Of a DNA stretch of 18,943 nt, positions 1-7,326 are shown piece after piece. Source of the DNA: Methanobacteriaceae archaeon (GTDB lineage: Archaea; Methanobacteriota; Methanobacteria; Methanobacteriales; Methanobacteriaceae); NCBI GenBank assembly GCA_011620845.1, contig WOYJ01000061.1:1-18943 (forward strand), written 5' to 3'. The notes beneath the pieces are model-generated. The model had not been told where the DNA came from. It saw nothing but the letters and a program-made list of their open reading frames with translations, and searched no databases. Each line of letters starts with the position of its first letter. Within the stretch, counting starts at the first letter, position 1. The position numbers were made by a program, and so were the translations under genes.

Positions 1-2
1 TG

Positions 3-1160
3 GTGAATTTTGTGGATAATTCAAACATATTCGTGTTATTAATTGGAATTGCTATTATTTTAGGTTCTTTGTTTAGCCTATTTCTCTATGGTTATTTTTT
101 TAATATTTGGTGGGTTAGTGTTGGCTTGGTTTTCCTCATTTATGGGTTTTACATGGAAAATCAAGATTTGAAGGGAGATATTACTTATAAGTTTAAGAAA
201 AAGATTGCCTATGTTTGGCTTTTTGGCATTAATATATTTCAGTGGGCTGTTGTGATTTATATATATTTTTTTAATCAAGTTTTCATGAGCATCGGTTTTT
301 ATTATATGTTAATCGGTAATTTACTGTTTACATTAGGGATAATTGCTCATTTTTATCATATTCCTTTTTTTTCTGTCAATGTGGATAAAAGAACCAGTAA
401 ATCTGTTATGAATGGTGTTACATGGACATGGAAGCAAAGTGTGTTGGTGTTATTAGGGATAGTTGTGAGTTTAGTATGTTTAATTAGTTTTGCCTTGTTT
501 AAATCTTTTTTATCTTTATATTTTTCTCCAATAGGAGTTATGATGATAATTTATGGTTATTATCTTGAAATAAATAAAGTTAAGATGTCATTTAAGTATC
601 TCGTGTTGATGGTAGCTGTTATTTTATTTCAATATATACTGGCTGTTTTCATGAGAAATATTCATGTTATTTTATACGATGAAATGTGGGATATATTATT
701 AATACCAGGGATAATTTCGTCCTATTTATTCCTGCAACTTCGTAATAGTGATATGAAATATATTGGAATCTACAGGGAAAGATCAGATGATGACTATGCT
801 CCTGTAAATGAAGATATTAGTTCTTATAATGATTTTTATGGTAAGCTGGATGTAAAAAATCTTGTGCAACGTACTCCTGAAGCGTTCATTGGAGAAAAAG
901 TACAGATAACCGGACAAATTACAAGTAAAGCAGAAGTTATAGAAGTAAGTGGAACAAGGACAGATGTCGTGCTTAGTGCGCAGAGACTATCAAATAGGTT
1001 TTATTTAATTCTGTATTATCCTAATGTTCTTCTGTTTAAGGAAAAGGATGTTGTCACTGTTTATGGGGAATATTATTTCCCTGCAGAAAATCAAAGACTG
1101 AAAGAAGTGGCAGGCAAAAAATTACCCGGAATTAAAGTAGTAAAAATGAAAAAATCCTGA
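3..1160 (+). CDS. Eight-helix membrane protein with C-terminal OB-like domain
   Basis: Function not recognised. The 385-residue product begins with a GTG two bases into the window, so an upstream start beyond the edge cannot be excluded. About eight hydrophobic helices can be seen near residues 9-30, 34-51, 69-90, 96-118, 146-172, 174-190, 198-217 and 228-246. The helices look like two copies of a four-helix unit: IYGFYMEN (46-53) and IYGYYLEI (183-190) fall at matching places, each followed by a basic stretch and another helix. Residues 290-382 are soluble and read as a small beta barrel (GEKVQITGQI, then VVTVYGEYYF), resembling OB-fold domains of the tRNA_anti-like type. The gene is clearly more AT-rich than its neighbours. 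No enzyme motif is visible. Partner and substrate are unknown; the OB domain is inferred from pattern only. Confidence 0.8.
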   Translation: MNFVDNSNIFVLLIGIAIILGSLFSLFLYGYFFNIWWVSVGLVFLIYGFYMENQDLKGDITYKFKKKIAYVWLFGINIFQWAVVIYIYFFNQVFMSIGFYYMLIGNLLFTLGIIAHFYHIPFFSVNVDKRTSKSVMNGVTWTWKQSVLVLLGIVVSLVCLISFALFKSFLSLYFSPIGVMMIIYGYYLEINKVKMSFKYLVLMVAVILFQYILAVFMRNIHVILYDEMWDILLIPGIISSYLFLQLRNSDMKYIGIYRERSDDDYAPVNEDISSYNDFYGKLDVKNLVQRTPEAFIGEKVQITGQITSKAEVIEVSGTRTDVVLSAQRLSNRFYLILYYPNVLLFKEKDVVTVYGEYYFPAENQRLKEVAGKKLPGIKVVKMKKS

Positions 1161-1196
1161 AAAAATCTCACCGACTCATTATTTTAGATAACGGAA

Positions 1197-1204
1197 TTTA
1201 TATA
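1197..1204 (+). promoter_or_regulatory. Candidate TATA box for phosphoglucose isomerase gene
   Basis: TTTATATA lies in the 142-nt gap before the isomerase gene. It would put transcription start near 1228 and leave a leader of about 75 nt. The assignment rests on sequence match alone. Confidence 0.4.
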
Positions 1205-1302
1205 GAAAGGGGACTATCAATTAGATATAACCCGGTTTAAACTAGAAGTTAGGTTTATTAACTCATAACTTAAAGATTTACAATAACCCTATTAAATGAA
1301 AT

Positions 1303-2058
1303 TTGACAATCAATGAAATGGTGCGTCCCATGGAATTAAGGCTACTTGAATTCGCTGGAAAAAGCATTAAACCAGATATCAGAAAGCTGTACGATATGAG
1401 AGAAGTTGTTTATGATCAAAAATGGTTACAAACAACTGAAGATAAGGATCTCTATTACATGTACCGGGATTTATCCTATTCAAACCGGGATCATTCACTC
1501 ATTAAAGAAAACGACTTGAGATATGATATAACAATCATCCCTCCTTCCAACTTGGGTTTAGAATATATCAAGACTGCAGGACATTATCACCCATTAATTG
1601 AGGGAACCAGCTACACCTACCCTGAAATTTATGAGGTTTTAAGTGGTGTGGCACATTACCTGCTTCAGAAAGCTGAAAACTCATCGATAATCGATATAGT
1701 GCTTGTTGAAGCAAAAGAGGGAGATAAGGTAATTGTACCTCCAAATTATGGGCATGTAACCATCAACCCTTCAAATAAAGAACTTAAAATGGCTAACTGG
1801 GTTTCCGATCAATTTTCATCTATATACGAACCTTATCGTGAGTTTAAGGGTGCAGTCTATTTCGAATTAACCGATGGTAGCATGATCAAGAATGAAAATT
1901 ATATAAATCTTCCGGAAATACGTAAACTTAAACCAACCAACTTCTCCAAGCTGGGAATTCATAAAAACAAGGAGATGTACAAGCTCATCCGTGATCCGGA
2001 TAAACTCAGCTACCTGAACCGTCCCCAGGACTATGATTGGTTATGGGAAAAGATTTAA
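1303..2058 (+). CDS. pgi: Glucose-6-phosphate isomerase, cupin type
   Basis: Interconverts glucose 6-phosphate and fructose 6-phosphate in the cytoplasm, serving gluconeogenesis and cell-wall sugar supply in autotrophic methanogens. It belongs to the metal-dependent cupin family (Pfam GPI), unrelated to the classical bacterial enzyme. The signature is GHYHP (93-97) followed by YPEIYEVLSG (106-115) and GDKVIVPPNYGHVTINP (140-156). Likely metal ligands are H94, H96, E108 and H151, matching the His-His-Glu-His set of the Pyrococcus enzyme with about five extra residues between the second His and the Glu. At 251 residues it is longer than the roughly 190-residue Pyrococcus form, mostly at the N-terminus and C-terminus. 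The start is uncertain: TTG at 1303 opens the frame, but ATG at 1318 or 1330 is equally possible, and no clear ribosome-binding site precedes any of them. Confidence 0.9.
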   Translation: MTINEMVRPMELRLLEFAGKSIKPDIRKLYDMREVVYDQKWLQTTEDKDLYYMYRDLSYSNRDHSLIKENDLRYDITIIPPSNLGLEYIKTAGHYHPLIEGTSYTYPEIYEVLSGVAHYLLQKAENSSIIDIVLVEAKEGDKVIVPPNYGHVTINPSNKELKMANWVSDQFSSIYEPYREFKGAVYFELTDGSMIKNENYINLPEIRKLKPTNFSKLGIHKNKEMYKLIRDPDKLSYLNRPQDYDWLWEKI

Positions 2059-2106
2059 TCTAAATATTATATCTAATCTGAAATAACAAATATAATTGGT
2101 AATTAA

Positions 2107-2763
2107 ATGAAAGAAATCGCCATTCAAATCAAAGCTCAAAGTAAACCAGGTGTTTTGCGTGATATCACGGATATGATGGCCAAGTGCGGCGTCAACATCA
2201 CCTACACCTATCTTTTCACAGAAAATCCTGAATCAGCTTCCCTTTACATGGAGCTGGAATGCGTGGAGAATGTGGATAAGTTCATTGAAAACATTAGGAA
2301 CTTTAAAGAGGTTAAAAGCGTTAGCATCCACCATTCCATGGATGAAATATACGGTAAAAGGATCATAATCATCGGCGGAGGGGCCCAGGTTGCTATGGTA
2401 GCCCAGGGCGCAATAACAGAAGCTGACCGCCACAACATCCGTGGAGAGAGGATAAGTATAGACACCATACCACTGGTTGGTGAAGAAGAACTGGCTGAAG
2501 CCACATCAGCAGTAGCAAGACTGCCCAGGGTGGAAGCACTGGTACTGGCCGGTTCCCTGATGGGTGGGAAAATAGCAAGGGCCATAGATGAAATAAAAAA
2601 AGACCACGACGTTCTGGTCATCAGCCTGAACATGCCGGGTAGTGTAACTGAAAAGTCGGATCTGGTGGTCACAGACCCGGTACAGGCCGGTGTGATGGCA
2701 GTTATGGCTGTGGCGGATACAGCCATATTCGATATAAAGAAGATTAAGAATAAAAAGTTTTAA
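2107..2763 (+). CDS. ACT domain / DUF5612 protein
   Basis: A predicted amino-acid-binding regulatory protein, typical of methanogens. Residues 3-75 form an ACT domain (AIQIKAQSKPGVLRDI, then a second strand near YMELECV), the fold that binds small effectors such as amino acids. Residues 82-206 match the partner domain usually called DUF5612, with a glycine-rich strand turn IIIIGGGAQVAM (86-97) like a nucleotide-fold P-loop, and a later VVTDPVQAGVMAVMAVADTA. No catalytic residues are obvious. It starts at ATG 48 nt behind the isomerase gene with no convincing Shine-Dalgarno. A role in sensing aspartate-family or aromatic amino acids is only an inference from the ACT domain; hom lies nearby on the other strand. 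Confidence 0.8.
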   Translation: MKEIAIQIKAQSKPGVLRDITDMMAKCGVNITYTYLFTENPESASLYMELECVENVDKFIENIRNFKEVKSVSIHHSMDEIYGKRIIIIGGGAQVAMVAQGAITEADRHNIRGERISIDTIPLVGEEELAEATSAVARLPRVEALVLAGSLMGGKIARAIDEIKKDHDVLVISLNMPGSVTEKSDLVVTDPVQAGVMAVMAVADTAIFDIKKIKNKKF

Positions 2764-2807
2764 AGAACTCTCCTTAAATAAAAAATGGTAAAAATAATAA
2801 AAAAAGA

Positions 2808-3089
2808 TTAACTCATTTCTATAGCCCTTATCAGTTTGCTGGCTGCAATTTTTAAATCGGGATCAGTTATATCTCCACTCTCTCTTATTTTAAGCGCCAG
2901 TTCCAGAACCTTTGGCACATCCTGGGGGGTTAAGGTTTCTGCCATTTGCAGGTAAGTTTCGTTTGGTTTATCCTCGATACTTTCGTTACTTTTGGCCACC
3001 ATTTCTAACATGGCCTTGCAGGAACCCATTACACTACTATCCTCTATGTTTTCACATTTTTCTAACAATTCTTCGGCTTTTTTATCCAT
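2808..3089 (-). CDS. Small acidic helical hypothetical protein
   Basis: Not recognised. The product is 93 residues, acidic, and almost entirely helix-forming, with no membrane segment. There are two cysteines (C12 and C24). I chose ATG at 3089 because GGTGAT sits four bases before it, the same spacing seen before other genes here; GTG codons at 3101 and 3098 would give four extra residues but would bury that site. A TATA-like box (3125-3133, read on the minus strand) lies about 40 nt upstream. The gene converges with the ACT gene and is divergent from the DUF6448-like gene. Low charge bias and a good ribosome site make it a likely real gene. Confidence 0.7.
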   Translation of the reverse strand: MDKKAEELLEKCENIEDSSVMGSCKAMLEMVAKSNESIEDKPNETYLQMAETLTPQDVPKVLELALKIRESGDITDPDLKIAASKLIRAIEMS

Positions 3090-3124
3090 GATTATCACCA
3101 CTAATTATAATTTAATGATTTGAA

Positions 3125-3133
3125 AATTTATAG
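3125..3133 (-). promoter_or_regulatory. Candidate TATA box for the 93-residue protein gene
   Basis: On the minus strand this reads CTATAAATT, about 40 nt before the ATG at 3089, leaving a short leader that contains the GGTGAT ribosome site. Confidence 0.4.
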
Positions 3134-3177
3134 TTTTGGGGAAAGCCATTTCCTCCCAATTTTCTAGCCAAAAATTC

Positions 3178-3187
3178 TATATAAAAC
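3178..3187 (+). promoter_or_regulatory. Candidate TATA box for the DUF6448-like/cupin operon
   Basis: CTATATAAAA in the 170-nt divergent intergenic region, about 75 nt before the ATG at 3260. The predicted transcription start is near 3210, leaving a roughly 50-nt leader with the GGGGGATT ribosome site. Confidence 0.5.
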
Positions 3188-3259
3188 AAAAACAATATAA
3201 TGAGTGCATAGTAACTCTCTAAAAATTTAATAAATCTATAGATTAATTGGGGGATTAAT

Positions 3260-3760
3260 ATGGCACCATATATAGATAGTATGGACGGACCAGTGGTAAA
3301 AGCTGCAGAAAACGCCTTAGATATGGAGAATATTAAATACATTCTTCCCTACGTTCTTCCAGCCGATGAAGGAGAACTTAAAGATGCCTTTGAGAAAACT
3401 CTTTCGGTAAGGGAACTCAGCGGTGAGGCAGCTGAACTGGCTGATTACTGGTTTTTTGAAACGGCAGTCCGTCTACATCATAAAGGAGAAGAGGAATCAT
3501 ACACTGGACTTAAAGCAGGTACTGATTGGGGCCCTATCATCCCCAAGATCGACCAGGCCATAGAAACCGAAAACATAGATGAATTCCTGGACTTCCTATT
3601 AAACTTTATAAAGGAAGATATCCAGGGCCGATTTGACGATGTGTGTTCCAAAAAGGATTACGATGAAGACGATGTGGAAGATGTCCGGGAATACGTAAAT
3701 GCAAGGGAAGAATTCATAAGCTATACACGTAAATTTTATGAATATGTAGAAAAAGGATGA
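3260..3760 (+). CDS. DUF6448-like protein
   Basis: Function unknown. The 166-residue soluble protein matches my memory of the DUF6448 family: an N-terminal DSMDGPVVKAAENAL (6-20), a following ILPYVLP (28-34), and the central ADYWFFETAVRLHHKGEEES (61-80) then YTGLKAG. Family members I recall usually begin with a His-Cys pair before D-[ST]-[ML]-DGPVV; here those positions are Tyr4 and Ile5. If that pair binds metal or acts chemically, this copy has lost it, though His73 and His74 remain. The C-terminal third is strongly acidic and helical. GGGGGATT lies just before the ATG. It is followed by the small cupin gene 19 nt downstream and is probably in one operon with it. Confidence 0.75.
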   Translation: MAPYIDSMDGPVVKAAENALDMENIKYILPYVLPADEGELKDAFEKTLSVRELSGEAAELADYWFFETAVRLHHKGEEESYTGLKAGTDWGPIIPKIDQAIETENIDEFLDFLLNFIKEDIQGRFDDVCSKKDYDEDDVEDVREYVNAREEFISYTRKFYEYVEKG

Positions 3761-3779
3761 AAAAGAATCAGGTGATTAA

Positions 3780-4103
3780 ATGACAGCAGAACTTATAGGA
3801 AAAGCTTTAAAAACTGTAGATTTGATTGAATACCAGGAAGGCGCGGTGGTAAGCAGGGAAATAATTAGAAAAGAAACAGGGACGGTGACCATATTCGCCT
3901 TCGATAAAGGAGAAGGATTAAGTGAACATACAGCACCATTCGATGCCATGGTTCAAGTAGTGGATGGGAAGGCGGAAATCATCATCGACGGTAAAAGCAA
4001 CATATTGGATGCGGGAGAGATGATTATAATGCCAGCCAATGTTCCCCACGCCTTAAATGCCCTGGAAAGATATAAAATGGTTTTAACCATGATTAGGTCT
4101 TAA
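3780..4103 (+). CDS. Small single-domain cupin
   Basis: A 107-residue protein made of one cupin barrel. Motif 1 is seen at LSEHTAPFDAMVQVVDG (47-63) and motif 2 at DAGEMIIMPANVPHAL (77-92). Only two of the usual metal-binding histidines are present (H50 and H90); the second histidine of motif 1 is replaced by Ala/Thr and the glutamate by Asp55, as in the common anaerobe cupin group ending FKMxLTMI. Substrate and reaction are unknown. The start is well set by AGGTGATTAA directly before ATG. It shares a transcript with the DUF6448-like gene and ends at a T-rich stretch facing hom. Confidence 0.85.
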   Translation: MTAELIGKALKTVDLIEYQEGAVVSREIIRKETGTVTIFAFDKGEGLSEHTAPFDAMVQVVDGKAEIIIDGKSNILDAGEMIIMPANVPHALNALERYKMVLTMIRS

Positions 4104-4134
4104 ATTTCTTTTTTTCTTTTTATTTCATTGTTTA
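4104..4134 (+). terminator. T-rich terminator after the cupin gene
   Basis: Runs of seven and five T interrupted by C follow the cupin stop in the 56-nt gap between convergent genes. Oligo-T tracts are the usual archaeal termination signal. There is no strong hairpin. Confidence 0.5.
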
Positions 4135-4159
4135 CATCAAGCAATTTAGAACTATCGTT

Positions 4160-5443
4160 TTATAACAACCTGATGAAAAGTACCTCACCTTTAACTGTGT
4201 CCAGTTTTTCGATGCGTTTAACTGCTTCCTGAATATTTTTCTCGGTGGCTTGATGGGTTACCATGAATATAGGGACGAACTCTCCCTTTTGGTGTCCTTT
4301 CTGGCTGAAGGAATCCACACTTATGTTCAGATAACTCAGTATTCCTGATATGGAGTGTAAGACACCGGGTTTATCGATAACCCTCATTCGCAGGTAATAT
4401 TTTGATTCCACTTCATCCATACCCTTTATTCTGGTGACCCTGGTCTGTGGGGGGCCGTAGGTTATGGGGCTGCCCATTTCTTCTATGATGTCTATGATAT
4501 CCCCCACCACAGCGCTGGCGGTGGGCATCATACCGGCACCCGCGCCGTACATTAAAACCGGTCCAACCACATCCCCTATGATATAAACTCCGTTGAACAC
4601 ATCGTTTACTGAGGCGAGGAGGTGTTTTTCATCCACCATGGTAGGGTGGACTCTTACTTCCAGTCCCCCATCTTTGATGGTGGATATAGCCAGGAGTTTG
4701 ATGCAGCAACCTAATTCCTTAGCGTATTCAATGTCGTCCAGTGTTATACGGGTGATTCCTTCCACATGGAACTTTTCCTGTTTGACGTAGACTCCAAATC
4801 CCAGTTTAGTGAGGATTATGAGCTTCTGGGCAGTGTCATGACCTTCAATATCGAATGTAGGGTCTGCTTCGGCGTATCCTTTTTCCTGGGCTTCCTTTAA
4901 CACTTTCTGGAAATCCTGCTGCTCATCGGCCATTTTAGTTAAAATATAGTTGGCTGTTCCGTTTATTATCCCATATATTGCCTCTATTTTATTGGCAGCT
5001 AAACTCTTATTTAAAGGTTTAAGGAGTGGTATTCCTCCACCCACACTGGCATCAAATCCGATTCTCACCTGGTTTTTCTCGGCAGCTTCCATTATCTCTT
5101 CCCAGTGCTTGGCCAGCAGTGCTTTATTGGCAGTTACCACATGTTTACCCCTAGACATGGCGGTTAAAATGAATTTTAAAGCAGGTTGATAACCCCCTAT
5201 TAGCTCTATAACTATGTCGATATCTGGATCATCCAGTATATCGTTAACATCGGTGGATAAGATTTTTGGATCTATCTTCACCCCTCTATCTGTTTCAATA
5301 TCCAGGTCAACTACTTTTTTCAGGTTAACCTTTCTTTGGACCTTGTCTTCTATGAGTGGCTGGTTTAAGTTAAAGGTTTCAACTACTCCGCTTCCAATTG
5401 TCCCAAATCCAATTAAACCTACATTTATCTCTTTATTTGTCAT
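4160..5443 (-). CDS. hom: Homoserine dehydrogenase with C-terminal ACT domain
   Basis: Reduces aspartate semialdehyde to homoserine with NAD(P)H, the branch point to threonine and methionine. The 427-residue length is normal for the ACT-containing class. The nucleotide fold starts at VGLIGFGTIGSG (8-19). NGTANYILTKM (161-171) and EADPTFDIEGHDTAQKL (192-208) are the family signatures; K207 is the likely catalytic lysine, D203 lies in the substrate site, and ANKALLA (105-111) carries the conserved lysine near the cofactor. Residues 350-427 form an ACT domain (RMRVIDKPGVLHSISGIL), implying feedback control, usually by threonine. The gene has its own TATA-like box at 5484-5491 and lies 85 nt behind the nucleotidyltransferase gene. 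It converges with the cupin gene. Confidence 0.97.
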   Translation of the reverse strand: MTNKEINVGLIGFGTIGSGVVETFNLNQPLIEDKVQRKVNLKKVVDLDIETDRGVKIDPKILSTDVNDILDDPDIDIVIELIGGYQPALKFILTAMSRGKHVVTANKALLAKHWEEIMEAAEKNQVRIGFDASVGGGIPLLKPLNKSLAANKIEAIYGIINGTANYILTKMADEQQDFQKVLKEAQEKGYAEADPTFDIEGHDTAQKLIILTKLGFGVYVKQEKFHVEGITRITLDDIEYAKELGCCIKLLAISTIKDGGLEVRVHPTMVDEKHLLASVNDVFNGVYIIGDVVGPVLMYGAGAGMMPTASAVVGDIIDIIEEMGSPITYGPPQTRVTRIKGMDEVESKYYLRMRVIDKPGVLHSISGILSYLNISVDSFSQKGHQKGEFVPIFMVTHQATEKNIQEAVKRIEKLDTVKGEVLFIRLL

Positions 5444-5483
5444 TTACATCCATTCCCATTTTAGTTATAAGTGTGAATTAATT

Positions 5484-5491
5484 TTTTATAT
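5484..5491 (-). promoter_or_regulatory. Candidate TATA box for hom
   Basis: Reads GATATAAA on the minus strand, roughly 45 nt before the hom ATG, so the leader would be under 25 nt. A weak ribosome site (GGATG) sits in that leader. Confidence 0.45.
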
Positions 5492-5528
5492 CCAATAAAT
5501 ATTATTTGATATCCACTAAACTATGATA

Positions 5529-6557
5529 TTAAATCTCTAGATCCTTTAGTTTAATATATTCCCCTACAGATTCTCTGGTTGTACCTACAACCAGGCGATT
5601 TATGGAGTGGCCAGTACTTTTATCTGTAATCTTCTCCAGTTTTCCCTGGGCGATAATTCTCTCCCCCTCCCTCACCTGTCCGGCGTAGGTGTGGGTGAAG
5701 GATGCCAATTCATCCACTGGAAGCTCTGGGCCCTCTAAAATTTTAACATCATCTACTTCATACACGGCCGGGTTGTCATATGAAGCCAGGGCATCGGTAA
5801 CGGTACACTCTACCTTTAAAACACCCATGGACTGGCTGTCTGTCCCGCCGTAGGTTCCACTAATTTCGCCCCAGTCTCTGGTGGCTAGAATATCAAATAA
5901 AACCCCATCAACAACTCCTCGGTTGCTTTTCCGGTTCTCATACCATTTAAATTCCTTGATGCTTAAGGAAGAATCTTTAATCCGTTTATCATATAACCAG
6001 TCCCAGAATTCATCGCTTATGCTTTTTAGGGGGGAGTCTGGTTCATTCTTTAATCGAGCAAAGGTCTTCACTGCATTTCTATGATTCTTCAGTCCGAAGA
6101 TTACGAAATCTATATCCGAAACCTGGGGGTCGTATAATCCTGGTAGGATAGATCCAGAAACGCCCATATATTTATAATCAATACCAGCTTCCTGGTGGAA
6201 GAAATTGGCAACTATAACCACTTTTTTGAGTAATTCATTATCCGGGTTAGATATTATTTCCTGTAGTCGATTTTCAGGCCGTAGAATTTCAGATACTTTA
6301 TCCAGGGGGACGCCCATCATCTTCTCCCCGGTCACACCGGAGTCAAAGAGATATTCTGGATAATTCTCCTTAATAAATTGATAAGCCTGCTGGGTGTCTA
6401 CTTTAGAATACCTGGAGCCATTTTTGTTCCGTTCCCCCTGAGAATCTGGGATATAACGTAAAAATGAGATTATTCTATCTTCAGGGTGGAGATAACTGGT
6501 GGTAGCAAAAAAAAGATCATCGGTGGTGTATATAAAATCTCTGGTTCTTGCTCTCAT
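5529..6557 (-). CDS. COG2413-type predicted nucleotidyltransferase
   Basis: A predicted nucleotidyltransferase of the polymerase-beta superfamily; substrate unknown. The active-site signature is GVSGSILPGL (132-141) followed by DPQVSDIDFVIFG (143-155), giving the GS...DxD pattern with D148 and D150 as metal ligands; D222 in VLFDILATRD is a good third acid. The N-terminal 110 residues (RARTRDFIYTTDDLFFATTS) and the C-terminal 285-340 segment, which reads like a small beta barrel (QVREGERIIAQGKLEKI), match the long archaeal COG2413 proteins sometimes labelled DNA polymerase beta-like. The ATG at 6557 has no Shine-Dalgarno, but a TATA-like box lies about 30 nt upstream, which suggests a leaderless transcript. 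It runs toward hom and is divergent from DUF366. Confidence 0.85.
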   Translation of the reverse strand: MRARTRDFIYTTDDLFFATTSYLHPEDRIISFLRYIPDSQGERNKNGSRYSKVDTQQAYQFIKENYPEYLFDSGVTGEKMMGVPLDKVSEILRPENRLQEIISNPDNELLKKVVIVANFFHQEAGIDYKYMGVSGSILPGLYDPQVSDIDFVIFGLKNHRNAVKTFARLKNEPDSPLKSISDEFWDWLYDKRIKDSSLSIKEFKWYENRKSNRGVVDGVLFDILATRDWGEISGTYGGTDSQSMGVLKVECTVTDALASYDNPAVYEVDDVKILEGPELPVDELASFTHTYAGQVREGERIIAQGKLEKITDKSTGHSINRLVVGTTRESVGEYIKLKDLEI

Positions 6558-6585
6558 GGATTAATTAATGATGGACAACATATTA

Positions 6586-6594
6586 AAATATAAT
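6586..6594 (-). promoter_or_regulatory. Candidate TATA box, leaderless nucleotidyltransferase transcript
   Basis: AT-only core (TATTATATT on the minus strand) centred about 32 nt before the ATG at 6557. With archaeal spacing, transcription would begin at or next to the start codon, which fits the missing ribosome site. Confidence 0.4.
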
Positions 6595-6634
6595 AGGTTT
6601 CCTAATTAATATCCCCCTTCAATAAATGGTGGGG

Positions 6635-6666
6635 CTGGAAATTCATTTGACTGGAAATTCATTTGA
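6635..6666 (+). repeat. 16-bp perfect tandem duplication
   Basis: CTGGAAATTCATTTGA occurs twice head to tail at 6635-6650 and 6651-6666 in the divergent promoter region. The unit length is not a multiple of three, and it falls in the questionable N-terminal extension of the DUF366 frame, which argues that this stretch is not coding. Confidence 0.9.
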
Positions 6667-6676
6667 AATTCAAAAA

Positions 6677-6684
6677 TTTATTAG
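6677..6684 (+). promoter_or_regulatory. Candidate TATA box, DUF366 gene
   Basis: TTTATTAG lies 26-33 nt before ATG 6710. That spacing predicts a leaderless transcript starting at this ATG and supports the shorter protein. Confidence 0.35.
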
Positions 6685-6709
6685 AAAATTAAATCATCAG
6701 TGTGGGTTT

Positions 6710-7297
6710 ATGAAGTATTTAAAACTGGAAGAAGAACTGCTTTACGATGGGAGCCAGATAAAGCCTCAGTGGGTATTTAGAGAATTTGGAGTAAAAGATT
6801 CCAGCATCGTGAGGTGGATAGGTCCCATGGATATTCATCAGGACAACATAGTAGATTACGAGGATCAGGGTAAGGAAATTAAGGGAGATAAACTCTTACA
6901 TTTCATTATAGAACATTTTGACACTCAACCTGCAGATTTAAGGCTTTGTTACCACAGGCAACGCTTATTTATCATGATTACCCAGGATAATCTGAAAAAA
7001 CTAGGACTTAAAACCATCAGGGAGGGCGATGACCTGTACCACATAACAGGGCAGGAAAAAAAGGCCAAGCTCAGTGTTTCCATCGCTACATCATCTCACA
7101 ACAGCATGAAGATACACTTCGCAGTGAACATATCCAGCGAAGGAACACCCTCTGATGTGGAGATAACCAGTCTTAATGATTGTATAGAAGGTATGACCAT
7201 GGATGATATAAATCAACTGGCAGATAGTATTGTGGATGATTACATATCTGAATTATCTTCCATTGAAAGGGACATAACCAAGACTAAGGTATTTTAA
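6710..7297 (+). CDS. DUF366 family protein
   Basis: An archaeal protein of unknown function. Recognised from YDGSQIKPQWVFREFG, then SIVRWIGPMDI, LLHFIIEHFD, CYHRQRLFIMI, EGDDLY and KLSVSIATSSHNSMKIHFAVN, which together form the DUF366 (Pfam) pattern. I chose ATG 6710 (195 residues): the family begins about here with a short lead into YDG, a TATA-like box sits about 30 nt upstream, and the 28 residues gained from an ATG at 6626 cross a tandem DNA duplication. Conserved Glu, His and Asp residues (VDYEDQ, HFIIEHFD) could form a metal or catalytic site, but this is a guess. It is followed by queD and queE on the same strand, so a part in 7-deazaguanine or pterin chemistry is possible; 79 nt separate it from queD. 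Confidence 0.85.
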   Translation: MKYLKLEEELLYDGSQIKPQWVFREFGVKDSSIVRWIGPMDIHQDNIVDYEDQGKEIKGDKLLHFIIEHFDTQPADLRLCYHRQRLFIMITQDNLKKLGLKTIREGDDLYHITGQEKKAKLSVSIATSSHNSMKIHFAVNISSEGTPSDVEITSLNDCIEGMTMDDINQLADSIVDDYISELSSIERDITKTKVF

Positions 7298-7326
7298 CTG
7301 ATATGAGGATATTCTAACATTGAAAA

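Noticed and set aside
2244..2726. 160-codon minus-strand frame inside the ACT/DUF5612 gene
   Set aside because: Low-complexity Ser/Thr/Met composition and full overlap with a clear ACT protein mark it as a shadow.
3112..3342. Minus-strand hydrophobic frame covering the divergent promoter and the DUF6448 start
   Set aside because: It crosses two TATA-like boxes and the start of a supported gene, and has no ribosome site.
6626..6709. 28-residue N-terminal extension of the DUF366 protein
   Set aside because: It runs across a 16-bp tandem duplication and a TATA-like box, and known family members begin near MKYLKLEEELLYDG.
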